Shown here: positions 44,519 to 54,753 of the stretch, one piece after another
How the letters are laid out: the number at the start of each line of letters is the position of its first letter
Numbering within the stretch: position 1 is the stretch's first letter
NCBI GenBank assembly: GCA_009760855.2
Contig: WPIO01000029.1
Coordinates: 781,501 to 845,500 of the forward strand
Reading direction: 5' to 3'
Length of the DNA: 64,000 nt
Source: Cristatella mucedo
Taxonomy: Eukaryota; Bryozoa; Phylactolaemata; Cristatellidae
The notes under the pieces: model-generated
Told to the model about the DNA's origin: nothing
Seen by the model: the letters and a program-made list of their open reading frames with translations, nothing else
Databases searched by the model: none
Position numbers and translations under genes: made by a program

Positions 44519-46062
44519 CTCTCTGTATAGGTGTGTAAGGGTGAATGACGTTGGTAGCATTTTCGAGTTTGCATAGTTGAGCATTGCCGAGTATTTCCTA
44601 GCTAGCGTTTAAAGTATTGCTTAGCTAGCAGTGTTTAGCCGAGAATTAACTAGGGTTGCTTACCCAACAGTGCCTCTGTGTATGTGTATACGGCCTCTTA
44701 GAATAAACAAGAGCTTCCAATACTGATAATTATTGCTAAAGCTATCAAGCTCTACAGGGCGTGCCGTGAAAACCTGAGGAATTGGGTCATGTGGCATGGT
44801 GTCCCATGTGGCTGGTACTGTGAACCCGAGAGCGAGGTGCAGCCGCTATGAGCTGCCTGCTTCGATTGCACCAAGCGTAGGCTGGCCCTCCGTCAAGAGC
44901 ACGGATTCCTTCACATCAGCAGAGTATCCGATGCATCATCAATCGACCCGTCCCAAGACGGCTCCTCAGAGCACAAGTGTCCGCATTGTGCAGTGCGCCT
45001 CTGTGGGGGCCGCCTGGAAATGTGTCTTGCACCGGCGCAGCCTTGCACAAAAACCGGGTCGCTAGTGGCTGGCAGCCTGTGCAGCCCTTGGGAGATCCTA
45101 GGAAGTCGAGCTAACGAACGGCTGCCAGTCATTCAAATTGATGAGTGCCAGTAGTCAATGCTTAAGGAGCGCTGCATGTTTGCTGCTATAGGCTACTACT
45201 GGCATCCGAGATATATCAGTCCGGTACGGTGCAGATGAAATGTACGGGGCTAGAAATCGAGCCTCCTCTACGTACGTTTTCATTTGGAATCACGCGGGTC
45301 ACTAACCATGCCCTCTGACTCTGGGCTAGTGCTCTCCGATTGACCGAGCGAATTATCAGAATTCGGACGATAGTTGAGGCAGCAAGTAACGTAGAGCAGG
45401 AGATGAAGGACGCGAACGGACAGTAAAGGAAAGTCTGCAGGGGAAGGACACCTGGGCAGGAGACACTCAGAATGGGCAGCAGGAGAAAAGAGGTTGTTTA
45501 AGAATTTTGGAAGCTAGTCCTGCGGTCCAGGACTACAAAGCAAAAAGTATTCATTGCTGAAAAGCTTAAAATCACAAAGAAAAGGACGGCTTATATATGC
45601 TCCAGAGAAGATCCGAGAGCAATGCCGCGAGGCTGGTGCTGCCACGAAGCAGCTCAGCCGAAGAACCGAGCCTCGGCTGGCCTTGTGCTGTTCTATTTAG
45701 GACTGATTGGCTCGAGCTGGGTACTAGGATTTTATCCAGAAGGCGTGCTTACGGGTCTCCCAGTCAGTAACTCCACAAAGCTACAAAGACTAACAGGATG
45801 TTACGTTAGAGAGTGTTCAGCAAGCGCACTCGAAGCCTAGGTGGCTTTCGTTGCTCATATAAAAGCCATCGGACTCTTTCTCATGCAACAAAGAGCAAGT
45901 GAGAAGCATAGATGAGTCAGTAGGTTAGCTAAGGAAGTGAGCAGTGCCGAAGCAGCAGCTCGGTAAGGCTGGAAAAGATTTTACACAGTCGGCTACAGGA
46001 AATTAGATGTTTCGTAATATCAAATTCTTCGCCTTTCCACTAGCCGGTGGCCTTACCGTATA
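44514..46062. other. intergenic, no gene recognised
   Basis: No coding signal is supported. On the reverse strand around 45240-45345 a tRNA-like arrangement (agcccagagtcagaggg, then ggctcgatttc) could be an old SINE. It lacks the bodies of families A or B. Confidence 0.4.
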
Positions 46063-46401
46063 GGTACTGAAAGCCACTTGGGCTTCCAGTGAGCTATGGA
46101 AAACTCCCCCGTGTAACACCCACTGAGTCTGTTTGACTTTTGTGGAGCTACAGACGGAGATACATCATAAATGCACCCACTGAGTCTGTTTGACTTTTGT
46201 GGAGCTACAGACGGAGATACATCATAAATGCACCCACTGAGTCTGTTTGACTTTTGTGGAGCTACAGACGGAGATACATCATAAATGCACCCACTGAGTC
46301 TGTTTGACTTTTGTGGAGCTACAGACGGAGATACATCATAAATGCACCCACTGAGTCTGTTTGACTTTTGTGGAGCTACAGACGGAGATACATCATAAAT
46401 G
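46063..46401 (+). repeat. dispersed repeat R3, copy 4, with 57-bp minisatellite
   Basis: The left part (gtactgaaagccacttgggc, then gctatggaaaactcccccgt) matches R3 copies elsewhere. From 46117 to 46401 the R3 segment beginning cacccactgagtctgtttga is repeated exactly five times with a 57-bp period and no visible differences between units. Because 57 is a multiple of three, the reverse strand stays open and would encode a 19-residue repeat (SPSVAPQKSNRLSG core). No splice or start evidence supports translation. Confidence 0.92.
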
Positions 46402-46843
46402 CACACTAGCTCACTGCTATCATCAGTATGCACGCTAGCTCTCTCACTGCTGTTTTTCATGCACTCCTGCCCGCGAATCCAAACGGCCACGTGCTAAATC
46501 GGCACGACTAGAACTGTTAACAGGGGGCAGTGGGGCATTAACCACCACCCCCCCATTTCGGGCAGCGACCTGGCCAGCTCATCACTAACGATAGAAGTAG
46601 GTCCTACTTCCACTCAATCATGCCGGATAAATACTACAATTGCGAGCCATCATTTTTGTTACCAGTATTGCCTCTACATGAAAATCGGGCGGATCTTGCT
46701 GCCCCAACAAAAACCTTGCGGTTCCTTCCCCTAGATGAAAATTCTGGCTCCACCTCGGACTGTCTATATATTTATTACTCACAGTTCCTGAATGACTGAT
46801 TGGAAACGCTTATGTGATAATGCGTAAAAGCCAACGTCGTGAA

Positions 46844-47379
46844 AAGCCTTGTTTAGACGGTGAGTCTAGCTTCCTACCTACTTGAATCTTACTTGTCCCT
46901 TCCGGTTTTTATGAAGTTTAGACGGCAGTCTTGCTCCAAGTCTCGCTCGTTACACGCTCCACCCACTGAACGTTCATGGGATGGCTGCAGCCTTTTCTCT
47001 TCGCTTCGCTAACGCGATTACCATTAGAATGAAACCTGTCCGCTATAGCTTTTACCGATCACCATCTCAAAATCCGATTTTTGAACTCAGGGCGTCCTAT
47101 AAACAGGGCCTCGCTAGAAACGCATGGACGAGTACGCCGGTCAAGTCACGCCCTCCTACCATTCCTTTCAAAACAATGCAGTAGGTGTAGCCTGAACGGC
47201 ATCTATGATTGGTCACTTGCTACGTCTTGGCTGAAAAAGTAGAACCGGGTTTGGCTGCTCGGTCTTCACCAAGTCATCCCTAAGCCTAGACCGTCCCACC
47301 CTATTGGTGACGTATACACCGAAGACTCGAGTAAGTTGGAAGCAGGTAGGAAGCAAGATTCGCCGTCTAAAGCAGGCTT
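46844..47379. mobile_element. MITE-like element with about 40-bp terminal inverted repeats
   Basis: The left end (aagccttgtttagacggtga, gtctagcttcctacctactt) pairs with the complement of the right end (aagcctgctttagacggcga, atcttgcttcctacctgctt). No transposase frame is present and no clear target duplication was found. A related end is at 48066-48094. Confidence 0.65.
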
Positions 47380-47422
47380 CATAGGCGGATAGTTCTGTCC
47401 TGCTCGATTGAGTCTTTGGTGC

Positions 47423-47602
47423 CAGAGGCGAAGCCAGAATTGGAGCACCCAGCGCCTGAGGGTGTTGTGCAGCATGACCAAGAACAAAGGGGCCAGTGGC
47501 CGTGCTAAAGCAGGCCGCCCGACCGGGCGTCAGGCTCGGCTCCCACCTACCAAGCCAAGGTTGGCAGCTGCCACCCCTGCGACCCCCCTGTCTTCGCCCC
47601 TG
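47423..47602. mobile_element. non-autonomous hAT element (MITE), 180 bp
   Basis: The left end is CAGAGGCGAAGCCAG. The right end is the complement of CAGGGGCGAAGACAG. It is flanked by a perfect 8-bp direct repeat TTTGGTGC (47415-47422 and 47603-47610). It is a separate family from the 39.6 kb element and sits between two related MITE arms. Confidence 0.88.
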
Positions 47603-47649
47603 TTTGGTGCATACACCTAACTGGGGGGTGGGGTTCACGACTTACGAAG

Positions 47650-48094
47650 ACTCACAAGCTAAACGTGGTTCTACTTCCTGTCCAAGACTCGGGGCAAGAC
47701 TGAACGAACGACTAATCGTAGGTGCCGTCGAGGGCCAGCTTTCTTCATTGCTTGGTAAAGCACGGTGGACGGCTCGACTGACAAACTCATTGGAGCATTT
47801 TCCGAGGGCTCACCTTTACGGAACACTTTGAGCGCTCGTCGAATAAGAATCGGGTAATGAGGCGGTGGGCGATAGAGGCAATCGTGGAAGGTTAAGATTC
47901 ACCGACAGGTGTATCGCAGAGAGCCATTTCCTACGTTCCTAACAAAGGCAATTTTCCCACGATCGCTCTGGAAGTGGAGCAAGTAGGAAGTAAGACTTAG
48001 GGGATGACCTATCGTGTAAACTTCCTACAGGAAGATCGAAGTAGGACAGAATCAGGGCAAAAAAGATTCGCCGTGTAAACGCAGCTTTAGACGA
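47650..48094. mobile_element. second MITE copy, inverted relative to 46844
   Basis: The right end (gattcgccgtgtaaacgcag, then cttt) resembles the left terminus of the 46844 element in reverse. The stretch at 47650-47690 (agctaaacgtggttctactt) resembles the complement of 47215-47252. This is read as a diverged, inverted relative. Its boundaries are approximate. Confidence 0.4.
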
Positions 48095-48539
48095 CGAGCT
48101 GGGTTTTGCTCCGCTCTTTGAGCCGAACTGTTTGCTGTACGTGGCTGGTAGTACACGCCTGCCATGCTCCGTCGATGCTGAGCGGACTCCTCTACTTAAT
48201 GCACACGAATTTGTTATTTTTTAAGGAATATGCACTCTTTGTTGCTGCCATGTTCCGCAACTGTCGGCATTGGCGCTGCTCCTACGAGTCGGTTGCAGCG
48301 ATTTCAATGCTCTGAGCTTCCCTGGTAGTTGTCCGGTATGCGTATCGCGTGGGACTAGCACCATTACGACCCCTGTGGTTTCGGCTTAGTTCTTCCCGGA
48401 CGTGGTAGCTGCAACATCCCGTTTGTGACGCTACGCTTGAGGTGGGTAACAAATCTGTGTGGCGGCATTTTGGCTTACTTCTAGGAGTCACTCGACATTG
48501 CATGCTTATCACCTCTGATAGACAAATATAGCGCCCGTA

Positions 48540-49640
48540 AGACTTGTAGAAGTGAGAACCACAGTCCAGGACCTGCAGAGCAAACGCCTATGTCTCCAAT
48601 GGTCTGTGAGTGAGAGAATACTGCGTTATTATCCTGTGAGGACATGAGGGTACTAAGATGCGGAAACAGTTAAACTTCAGGTATGAATGAGCCAAGCCGT
48701 AGCGGGTCTTGTGAGTTGGAGGAAGAATTTTGCTCTACATCTGTTGATCGACCGGGAGCCATCGAAACTCATTCAGTAAAGGGGACGCGTGGCTGAACCT
48801 CTTGGATTGTCCATTTTTTTTAATCAAACTTGCAGCCGTATTAATCACAAGCTGTAGAAGCTTGATGTGTTTTCTCGGTAGCCCAGCCAAACCGGAATTA
48901 CAACGGTCCAGTCAAATCAAGGAGCTAGTTGGATATTTATCCAGTTACAGCGATAGGTCGTCTATAATCCTCGCCAGGGATCGAACACGATTACTAGCTG
49001 CGGAAGCAGTCTTCTCAATGAAACTCGCAAGCGTACGTGCAGTCGTCACGGAATGCACGTAAATTACGAGCGCTCGATGACGGTCGAACGAGCCTCTCTA
49101 TCAATTACAACAGTAAAGCCTCTTTTTACAGCCGTACGTTTAGGCTGTGCTATAAGGAGTTAGATATTGTTATCGTTCAACTTTAGGATATTAGCCAACA
49201 TCCACGGTCGAATCTCTAAAAGACAGGCATTCAGTTTGTCTGTCGCCGAAGCTGATGCCGATGGCTGAAATGACTGGAACAGCTGGATTTCGTCGGCTAA
49301 GTTATTAGTTTCCCGAGAGGCTGCATAAATAGAGACCAGCGAAGTCCCGATAACTGTGTAACATTCGGGTAACATGTGTAACTCCGTTTCCATGCTTTCC
49401 CTGCTATGTTCGGCTTGACCGCCACACGACGCGGGTTGGATACTATCGAATGAATTCAAACCACGCCAGAACCTCATCGTCAGCCAGGTCAATCGCTGTT
49501 CTCAAACGTTTAACTAGGATATTGCGATCAATAGTGTCGATTGCTACCGGTAGATCGAGCAGGACCAAGCACGAGACGTTACTATCATCACTGTTACCTG
49601 GAGAATAGCGTGTGAGCGATCGGGTGGGTGGCGGTGAAGC
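48540..49640 (-). repeat. antisense LINE, RT and post-RT region, family B
   Basis: The reverse strand gives VLLDLPVAIDTIDRNILVKRL (about 49500-49565), ACLLEIRPWMLANILKLND (about 49165-49230), RCNSGLAGLPRKHIKLLQLV (about 48850-48915) and SHASPLLNEFRWLPVDQQM (about 48745-48800). This is the normal LINE order: RT core with the AFDTIDH-like motif, thumb, then C-terminal segment. The YADD region is not clearly preserved. It is a distinct subfamily from the 33.4 kb copies and is broken by stops. Confidence 0.75.
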
Positions 49641-52021
49641 TTGCTGCTGGTCGGCGGGTGAGACCAGCATTTGGAAGTGAGCCTTCACAGACACTTTAGG
49701 CCACAGTTCGGGCTGACTGTTCTGTGCACGGACTCCTGCTAGGAAGCCAGATCTGCTCAGTGCTTTCGGCGGAGTGGCCTTCCTTCGCTGCGTTAGTCTT
49801 TTTGAATCACAGCGATTGTTATAAAAGCCGGCTCTTTCCTTTACTCGGAGTCCTGAGTTTCGTCTGCGGGCGCGACTTAAGCCTCCTCTGACTTTCTCTT
49901 TGTCACGCACCACCATCCCGATCTCGGTGCCTCCTTCTCGTTAGTGAGCTGGCTCCCTTTAACCCTTCAAAACCAGTTTCGTGTCCGCGGACAAATAACA
50001 AATAGCCAGCGGATTCACCGATAATTCTCAGATTAGCGGCAACGGACTTAAAAAATCTGTTCGGCGTCCATCGCTGCTATGAAAGGCCGAGTCAGAGACC
50101 CCGTACCGTACGCAACCTTAACCCAGGTATTATGTGTTAGCTGATCATGGTGGCTTACAAGGAGCTTGCCCGTCGAGCTGGAGCGCTCTCGGCTGACAAA
50201 GTCGAGTGACAGCTTGATCGTCGACAGACCGATCTTTCGCCATCTTGATGCAGCTTACAGGAACGGCCGGTCTATCGGAGCCCAAAGACCTAATACACAT
50301 ACAGAGCTAGCTAGCTAGCTAGCGAGGAGGAAGCCTCAATCATTTGACTTTCTCACACAGGGAGGAGATTCTTCAACAGAGTTCGCTGCTAGTACGCAAG
50401 CCAGTAAACAGCAAAGGTTATTTATCAAGCAGCCTCATTTAAATAGGGGTAGACAAGCCTTAATGGCTATCAGCCAGCTTGAAGTGGGTAGTAGGGGATT
50501 GCCTGCTGCAGGACTCAAACTCACTATTTGGGTCTTGAATAGTTAGCACCAAAAGTCACTCCGACAAAAAGACCTACTCAGAGGATGAATAGAGGAATAA
50601 CCTGAAGTATGAGCGATCGCACGGACTGACGACACGTAATGGAAGATATGCAAACTAGTAGCAACACTAAACGAGATGCTAAGCTGGTAGGCAAGCGCAA
50701 TAATGCTAATTGCCAAGGATTCCTTTTAAGTAATGAACGAGATGGATTATTGAGAATGGCCACGAATAGTTAGGTCCGAAATAATAACAACCACGTCAGA
50801 GCTGGAAAGTTCAGACGAGAGAGAGAATTAAAATTGAACCCCCTCGACTAGCTCTGGGCTAAAGCTTCAGCAGCTCAAGCGAGAGACTAAGCTTTGAAAA
50901 TACTTGAGAGATCAAACCTACAGCGACGAACAGCCACGAGTAAATTAAACTATGGAATCGTATTCCCTTGGCCAGTACCTTGTTGTACTGTAGCGTTCAA
51001 CGACCACAGCTAGAAATTGCGAGCCTGGCGGGGTCGTTATACTGGGATTTTGAGGGCTCGCTTACCTGGTTCTCGCAGCGTTAAGCACTTGCAGCGGCCC
51101 TTAATTCGACGCACAGGCTAATGGCTCACAATAAACTATCAGTATCGGCTATCTTAATCATCATTAGTGACAACTTGTGGCTGATTGCATTTTAACCGCG
51201 CAACATTTCCACCGTTTTTCAGTCTCGCGGCGTAGCTACGGGGACAGACACTTGCGTAATGTAGACGGCCGGCTGGGCGCCACCTGGTACCGTTATCCGT
51301 AGCCGCGCTGACTCCTCGGAGGAGGACAGCATAGAAAACTCCATGCGTTGCAAAGTTCCCGGTCGGAGAGTCCATGGAGTGCACACGGTAGGCTTGACAA
51401 ATGACGAACCCCTGATTGACTTTCCATAGGCAGTCTGGCTGACGATTATTCAAGCCACCGCATCTGTCCGGCCGTCCCATTCAAAAAGGGTCTCCAGTGG
51501 TTTGACAACCACCCCCAAGAGCCAGCGAAGTATTTTACAGTAAATTGCATTATATCGAGCTTTTTTAATCGCTGAACTGAAACTGCGGCGCTAGCTAAAC
51601 CGTCCGGATTGTGGGTGATAATCATTACTCGCGATTATGCAAAATCTACGCCCGAGGCCGTATACAAGCCGGCGCCATGAGCTGGGTAAGGCAGGTAGGT
51701 GTAATTCTGGATTCGGCATTGGCAATTGGCCGCTGTTGAATGCCTGTTACCGTCCGCTGCTGTGAAATAGAATTGTCTACATAATAGATATGTCAATGTA
51801 TGAACGCTCCTCGTCGCTGCCGCGAGCCTACTACTGCCGGCATACCTGCTTGTATTGCTGCAGCACCTGCAGGTGTGTAACGCCGAAGGCTCGGCGGAGT
51901 AGGCTAGACCTGCCGCTCACCTAGCGGCGTAGCCTAGCGCCTAATGCAGTTCGGTGAGCGCCTACGCACAATAAAAGCTGGCCGCAACGAAACGAGCGTT
52001 TCTGGCGCCGACCAGCTTACC
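49641..52021. other. intergenic, few recognised features
   Basis: Apart from the SINE at 50425 no repeat or gene is recognised. A TAGC tetranucleotide run lies at about 50307-50322. From about 51.6 kb the base composition becomes GC- and CpG-rich. Confidence 0.45.
50425..50560 (-). repeat. SINE family A, copy 7 (diverged)
   Basis: Complement of the family body (aggggattgcctgctgcagg) and a degraded B box (actcaaactcac), preceded by the family end complement (agcagcctcatttaaatagg). Confidence 0.55.
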
Positions 52022-52634
52022 GTTACTAAAGGGGGTCGTGAGTCCGCGGCGTGAATTGGAAAGCGAGACACAAACTGGGGATTTTACTGAGCTTTATTCG
52101 CAAGCGCACAAAGTCGCTGCGCGGCTAGCTCAGTTTTATCTCCACACTCCTCGCACGCTCTCAACAGCACAAATACTCTTGCGGAGGAAACACGTCTCCA
52201 CACTTAAGCTACATACGCCTATAATGGGGAACGACCCAAAGAGACAGAGCCCGAACCGGAGCCTAAACCCTAACCGGAGAACTAGGACTCCACACACGCC
52301 AACTACGTCTAGCTCGCACCGGCAAATCCTTATGCCGAGACCGCGTGCTAGCGCGCACACACAAAACGCAAAAGAAACACAAAATGCAAGCTCGTGCGTG
52401 ATACGACCGTACTCGGTGGAGTCCACCGAATCCTCCGAGCGCTACCTCGTCCTGTTCCGTCCATCGCCGGCGAGCAGCCCGCTCTCCTCCCTCGCTTTCA
52501 GAGAAACGAGTCCGACGGCGTCGAAGCGCAGAGCCGGACAAAAGACCAAAAAGACACCCAGAGCGAGCGTCGCTCGACTCTTAAATACTTAGCTGCGACA
52601 ATGGGGCAAGAGCTTAGTGGTATTGGGCCCAACA
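52022..52634 (-). mobile_element. candidate LTR of a retrotransposon
   Basis: Read on the reverse strand, the block begins TGTTGGGCCCAATAC (52634). It has a TATA-like TATTTAAG at 52586-52579 and AATAAA at 52098-52093. It ends near CCTTTAGTAACG (about 52022). Seven bases on lies TGGTCGGCGCCAGAAACG, which resembles a primer-binding site. The terminal dinucleotide is not a clean CA, no target duplication is visible and no gag-pol frame follows. The call rests on the order and spacing of signals only. Confidence 0.4.
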
Positions 52635-53067
52635 CTCCGGCCCATTGCGGCAAGGAATTAATACCGTCAGTAGGCCATTGGAAGGGCACCTCTGTCCAGC
52701 TTGAATGGTGAAAGTGTTCCAGACGATTCTTTCTTGGAACGAGCGAAGGCGGAGGTTGACAGGCCAGCCAACATCAATCAGCAGCTTCCGCGAGTATCGG
52801 ACCAATTTTAAAGGCCGAATCGCCACCGCTGGTCTCAGAGCTTCCTGGCTTGCTCTTTAGCTCTTGCTCTCTAACCGCACTGACGCTCCTCTCTGGCTCA
52901 CAGCTCCAGGACAAATGAGTTCTAGCCCGCCTCCGAACCGCTCTTGTTCGCGCTAAAATTCAGCCAAGGCCAGCAAAGTGCTACAGGTAGCTCGCCGTGC
53001 TATGAGGTTCAGGCGTCACCAGTTTCTGTCGCGCGTCGGCTGAGACTAGCATCTCTACGAGCGCTGT

Positions 53068-53243
53068 TTAATAACAATAGTAATAATAATAGAATCCTAA
53101 TTCGTTTGTATAGCGCCTTTGGAGAACTTCAACTCTATCCAGGCGCGCGTTTCACATGTGCCACGGGGTCGAGCCCACAACCTCGGCCATCGGATGCATT
53201 CACTCACCTTGACCTCGGTCGGGGCGAGCACCTTAACCAGTGG
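53068..53243 (-). repeat. SINE family B, copy 2
   Basis: Reverse strand: ccactggttaaggtgctcgc, gaccgaggtcaaggtgagtg, B box gggctcgacccc, then cacatgtgaaacgcgcgcct, a tail ggatagagttgaagttctcc, aaaggcgctatacaaacgaa, and a TATTAT-rich end. Head, B box and tail align with the copy at 63830 and the tail with the LINE family. Confidence 0.75.
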
Positions 53244-54060
53244 GTTTGCGGCGCAGTTCCGACCGGACTTGGAAGGCGCACACCGCGTTGGTAGCAGATC
53301 GCCTATCCGAGCATCGAGACAGGCGACACGGCGTCTCGCGGGATGCGACCGTTGCGACTCAAGCGGCAGCTACAGTGGGCGTTCCGGGTTAACCGGTGGC
53401 TCGCGACCTCTCGCGTTTACGCTCGAGGCGACGCGGGCGAGGCTCGCGCCGCGGGGGCTAATCCCTTTCGCGACCGCGCGCGAACTCGGTCGCGCGCCTG
53501 CTCGCAGGCGTCGCGCTCGCTTTTCGCACGCAAGTCGCTTGGAAGCGTCGGTGAGTGCGGCGTGCTTTTTCTAGAGCTTCTAAGATTTGACCGTCCGCCG
53601 ACGATAAGGATAGGGGAAATCGATATGGCAATAAGACGCCGCCGCTCCTCTCGTGGCCACGTCTCGCAAGCGTTTTCAATTATCGCGCGCGCGCTCTCCT
53701 GGCTGGCGACTGCATCGGGGCCGCAGACCGCTTCGGAGTGCTCGCGTGACATAACGGATTTGCGTCGGCCGCTCGGTAGGCGCCTACTCTCAGCAGCCAC
53801 GCAGACGGACGGCGCGAGGAGCGAGTAGGCGCTACGACCGCATACGGTTGACGGCGGCGGCAGCTAGCCAATACGCGGTGCTACACGAGGCCGCAGACGC
53901 GAGGCCGCGGCGCCGATTGGTGGCCTAGCACCGCCCTGCACCGCAGCTGCCCGGCCTGGAATGCGAGGGAAGCTCGACTGACGCCAGCGCTCACGCGAAG
54001 GTCGAAGGCGCTCGTCGCCGTCATCGTCGACTGACTGACTGACCCCGAACACCCTGTCTA
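53244..54060. other. GC/CpG-rich region upstream of the GPCR gene
   Basis: Very CpG-rich sequence with long chance open frames on both strands. It probably belongs to the promoter CpG island of the downstream gene. No defined promoter element was identified. Confidence 0.45.
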
Positions 54061-54116
54061 TCTGTCTTGTCTGTCTGTCTGTCTGCCTGTCTATCTCTCT
54101 CTCTCTCTCTCTCTCA

Positions 54117-54159
<43 letters not shown>

Positions 54160-54174
54160 TGCCGACTGTCTTTA

Positions 54175-54210
<36 letters not shown>

Positions 54211-54231
54211 CTCTCTCTCTCCTCTCTTTCC
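54061..54231. repeat. compound CT/CTGT polypyrimidine tract
   Basis: Three CT blocks separated by short unique words, starting with CTGT repeats. It ends 523 bp before the GPCR start codon and may lie in its 5' UTR or promoter. Confidence 0.95.
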
Positions 54232-54753
54232 GACGGTCGTGAGGGCTGCGGCCGCTCGGAGCAGCTTCGTGCAGTTCGGCGAGGCCAGCAGGTACTAGCG
54301 CGCGGAGCCGCGCCGCCGCCGCGAGCGCACTCGGCGAAAGGTCGTCGTCGGCCGCGTCGGCTGGATAGTGTTGCACACATACAGCCGGCTGCGGAAGGGA
54401 GTCGACGCACCGACTCCGTCATAACTGGCGTCGGGGAGAGTGCGGGCGGCGCGGCCTCCTCGCTGAGCGGAACCGGCTGCGCGGCAGCTCGCCGGGGAAC
54501 GGGCCAGGTCGGTAGAACTCGCCTGCTTTCCGGTCGTCTTCCGGGCGCTTGCCCGCACTCGCGCGGCGGATGCTGGAATGCGACGGCGCCACCACTCGGA
54601 GCCCTCTCGGACGTTCGACGTGACGTCACCAGCGGCGGCACCGCGGACCGACCGTCGGGTGGCGACGCTCTAGCCTCTCTTTTGCCTCGGCGGCGGCGGA
54701 GGCGACGGCGAGAGGCCTTCAGGAGAGCACTTCCTTACGGGCGACGCCGCCGA

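Noticed and set aside
46053-46490. Reverse-strand protein with five 19-residue repeats.
   Set aside because: It is fully explained by the 57-bp minisatellite whose period is a multiple of three. There is no conserved domain, promoter or splice support.
46520-46765. Possible third hAT element starting cagggggcagtggggc.
   Set aside because: The opposite end gives only a partial inverted match, and the flanking 8-mers (actgttaa versus tctatata) do not agree.
48930-49020. B-box-like word (complement of ggatcgaaca) suggesting another SINE.
   Set aside because: It lies inside the antisense LINE remnant, has no A box and shares no body with families A or B.
52038-52592. A 184-codon + strand open frame.
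   Set aside because: It overlaps the candidate LTR on the opposite strand, has low complexity and shows no domain.
54067-54753. In-frame extension of the GPCR frame upstream, giving about 703 codons.
   Set aside because: The extra part is Ser-Leu microsatellite translation and GC-driven low-complexity sequence. A good start context exists at 54754, directly before receptor-like sequence.
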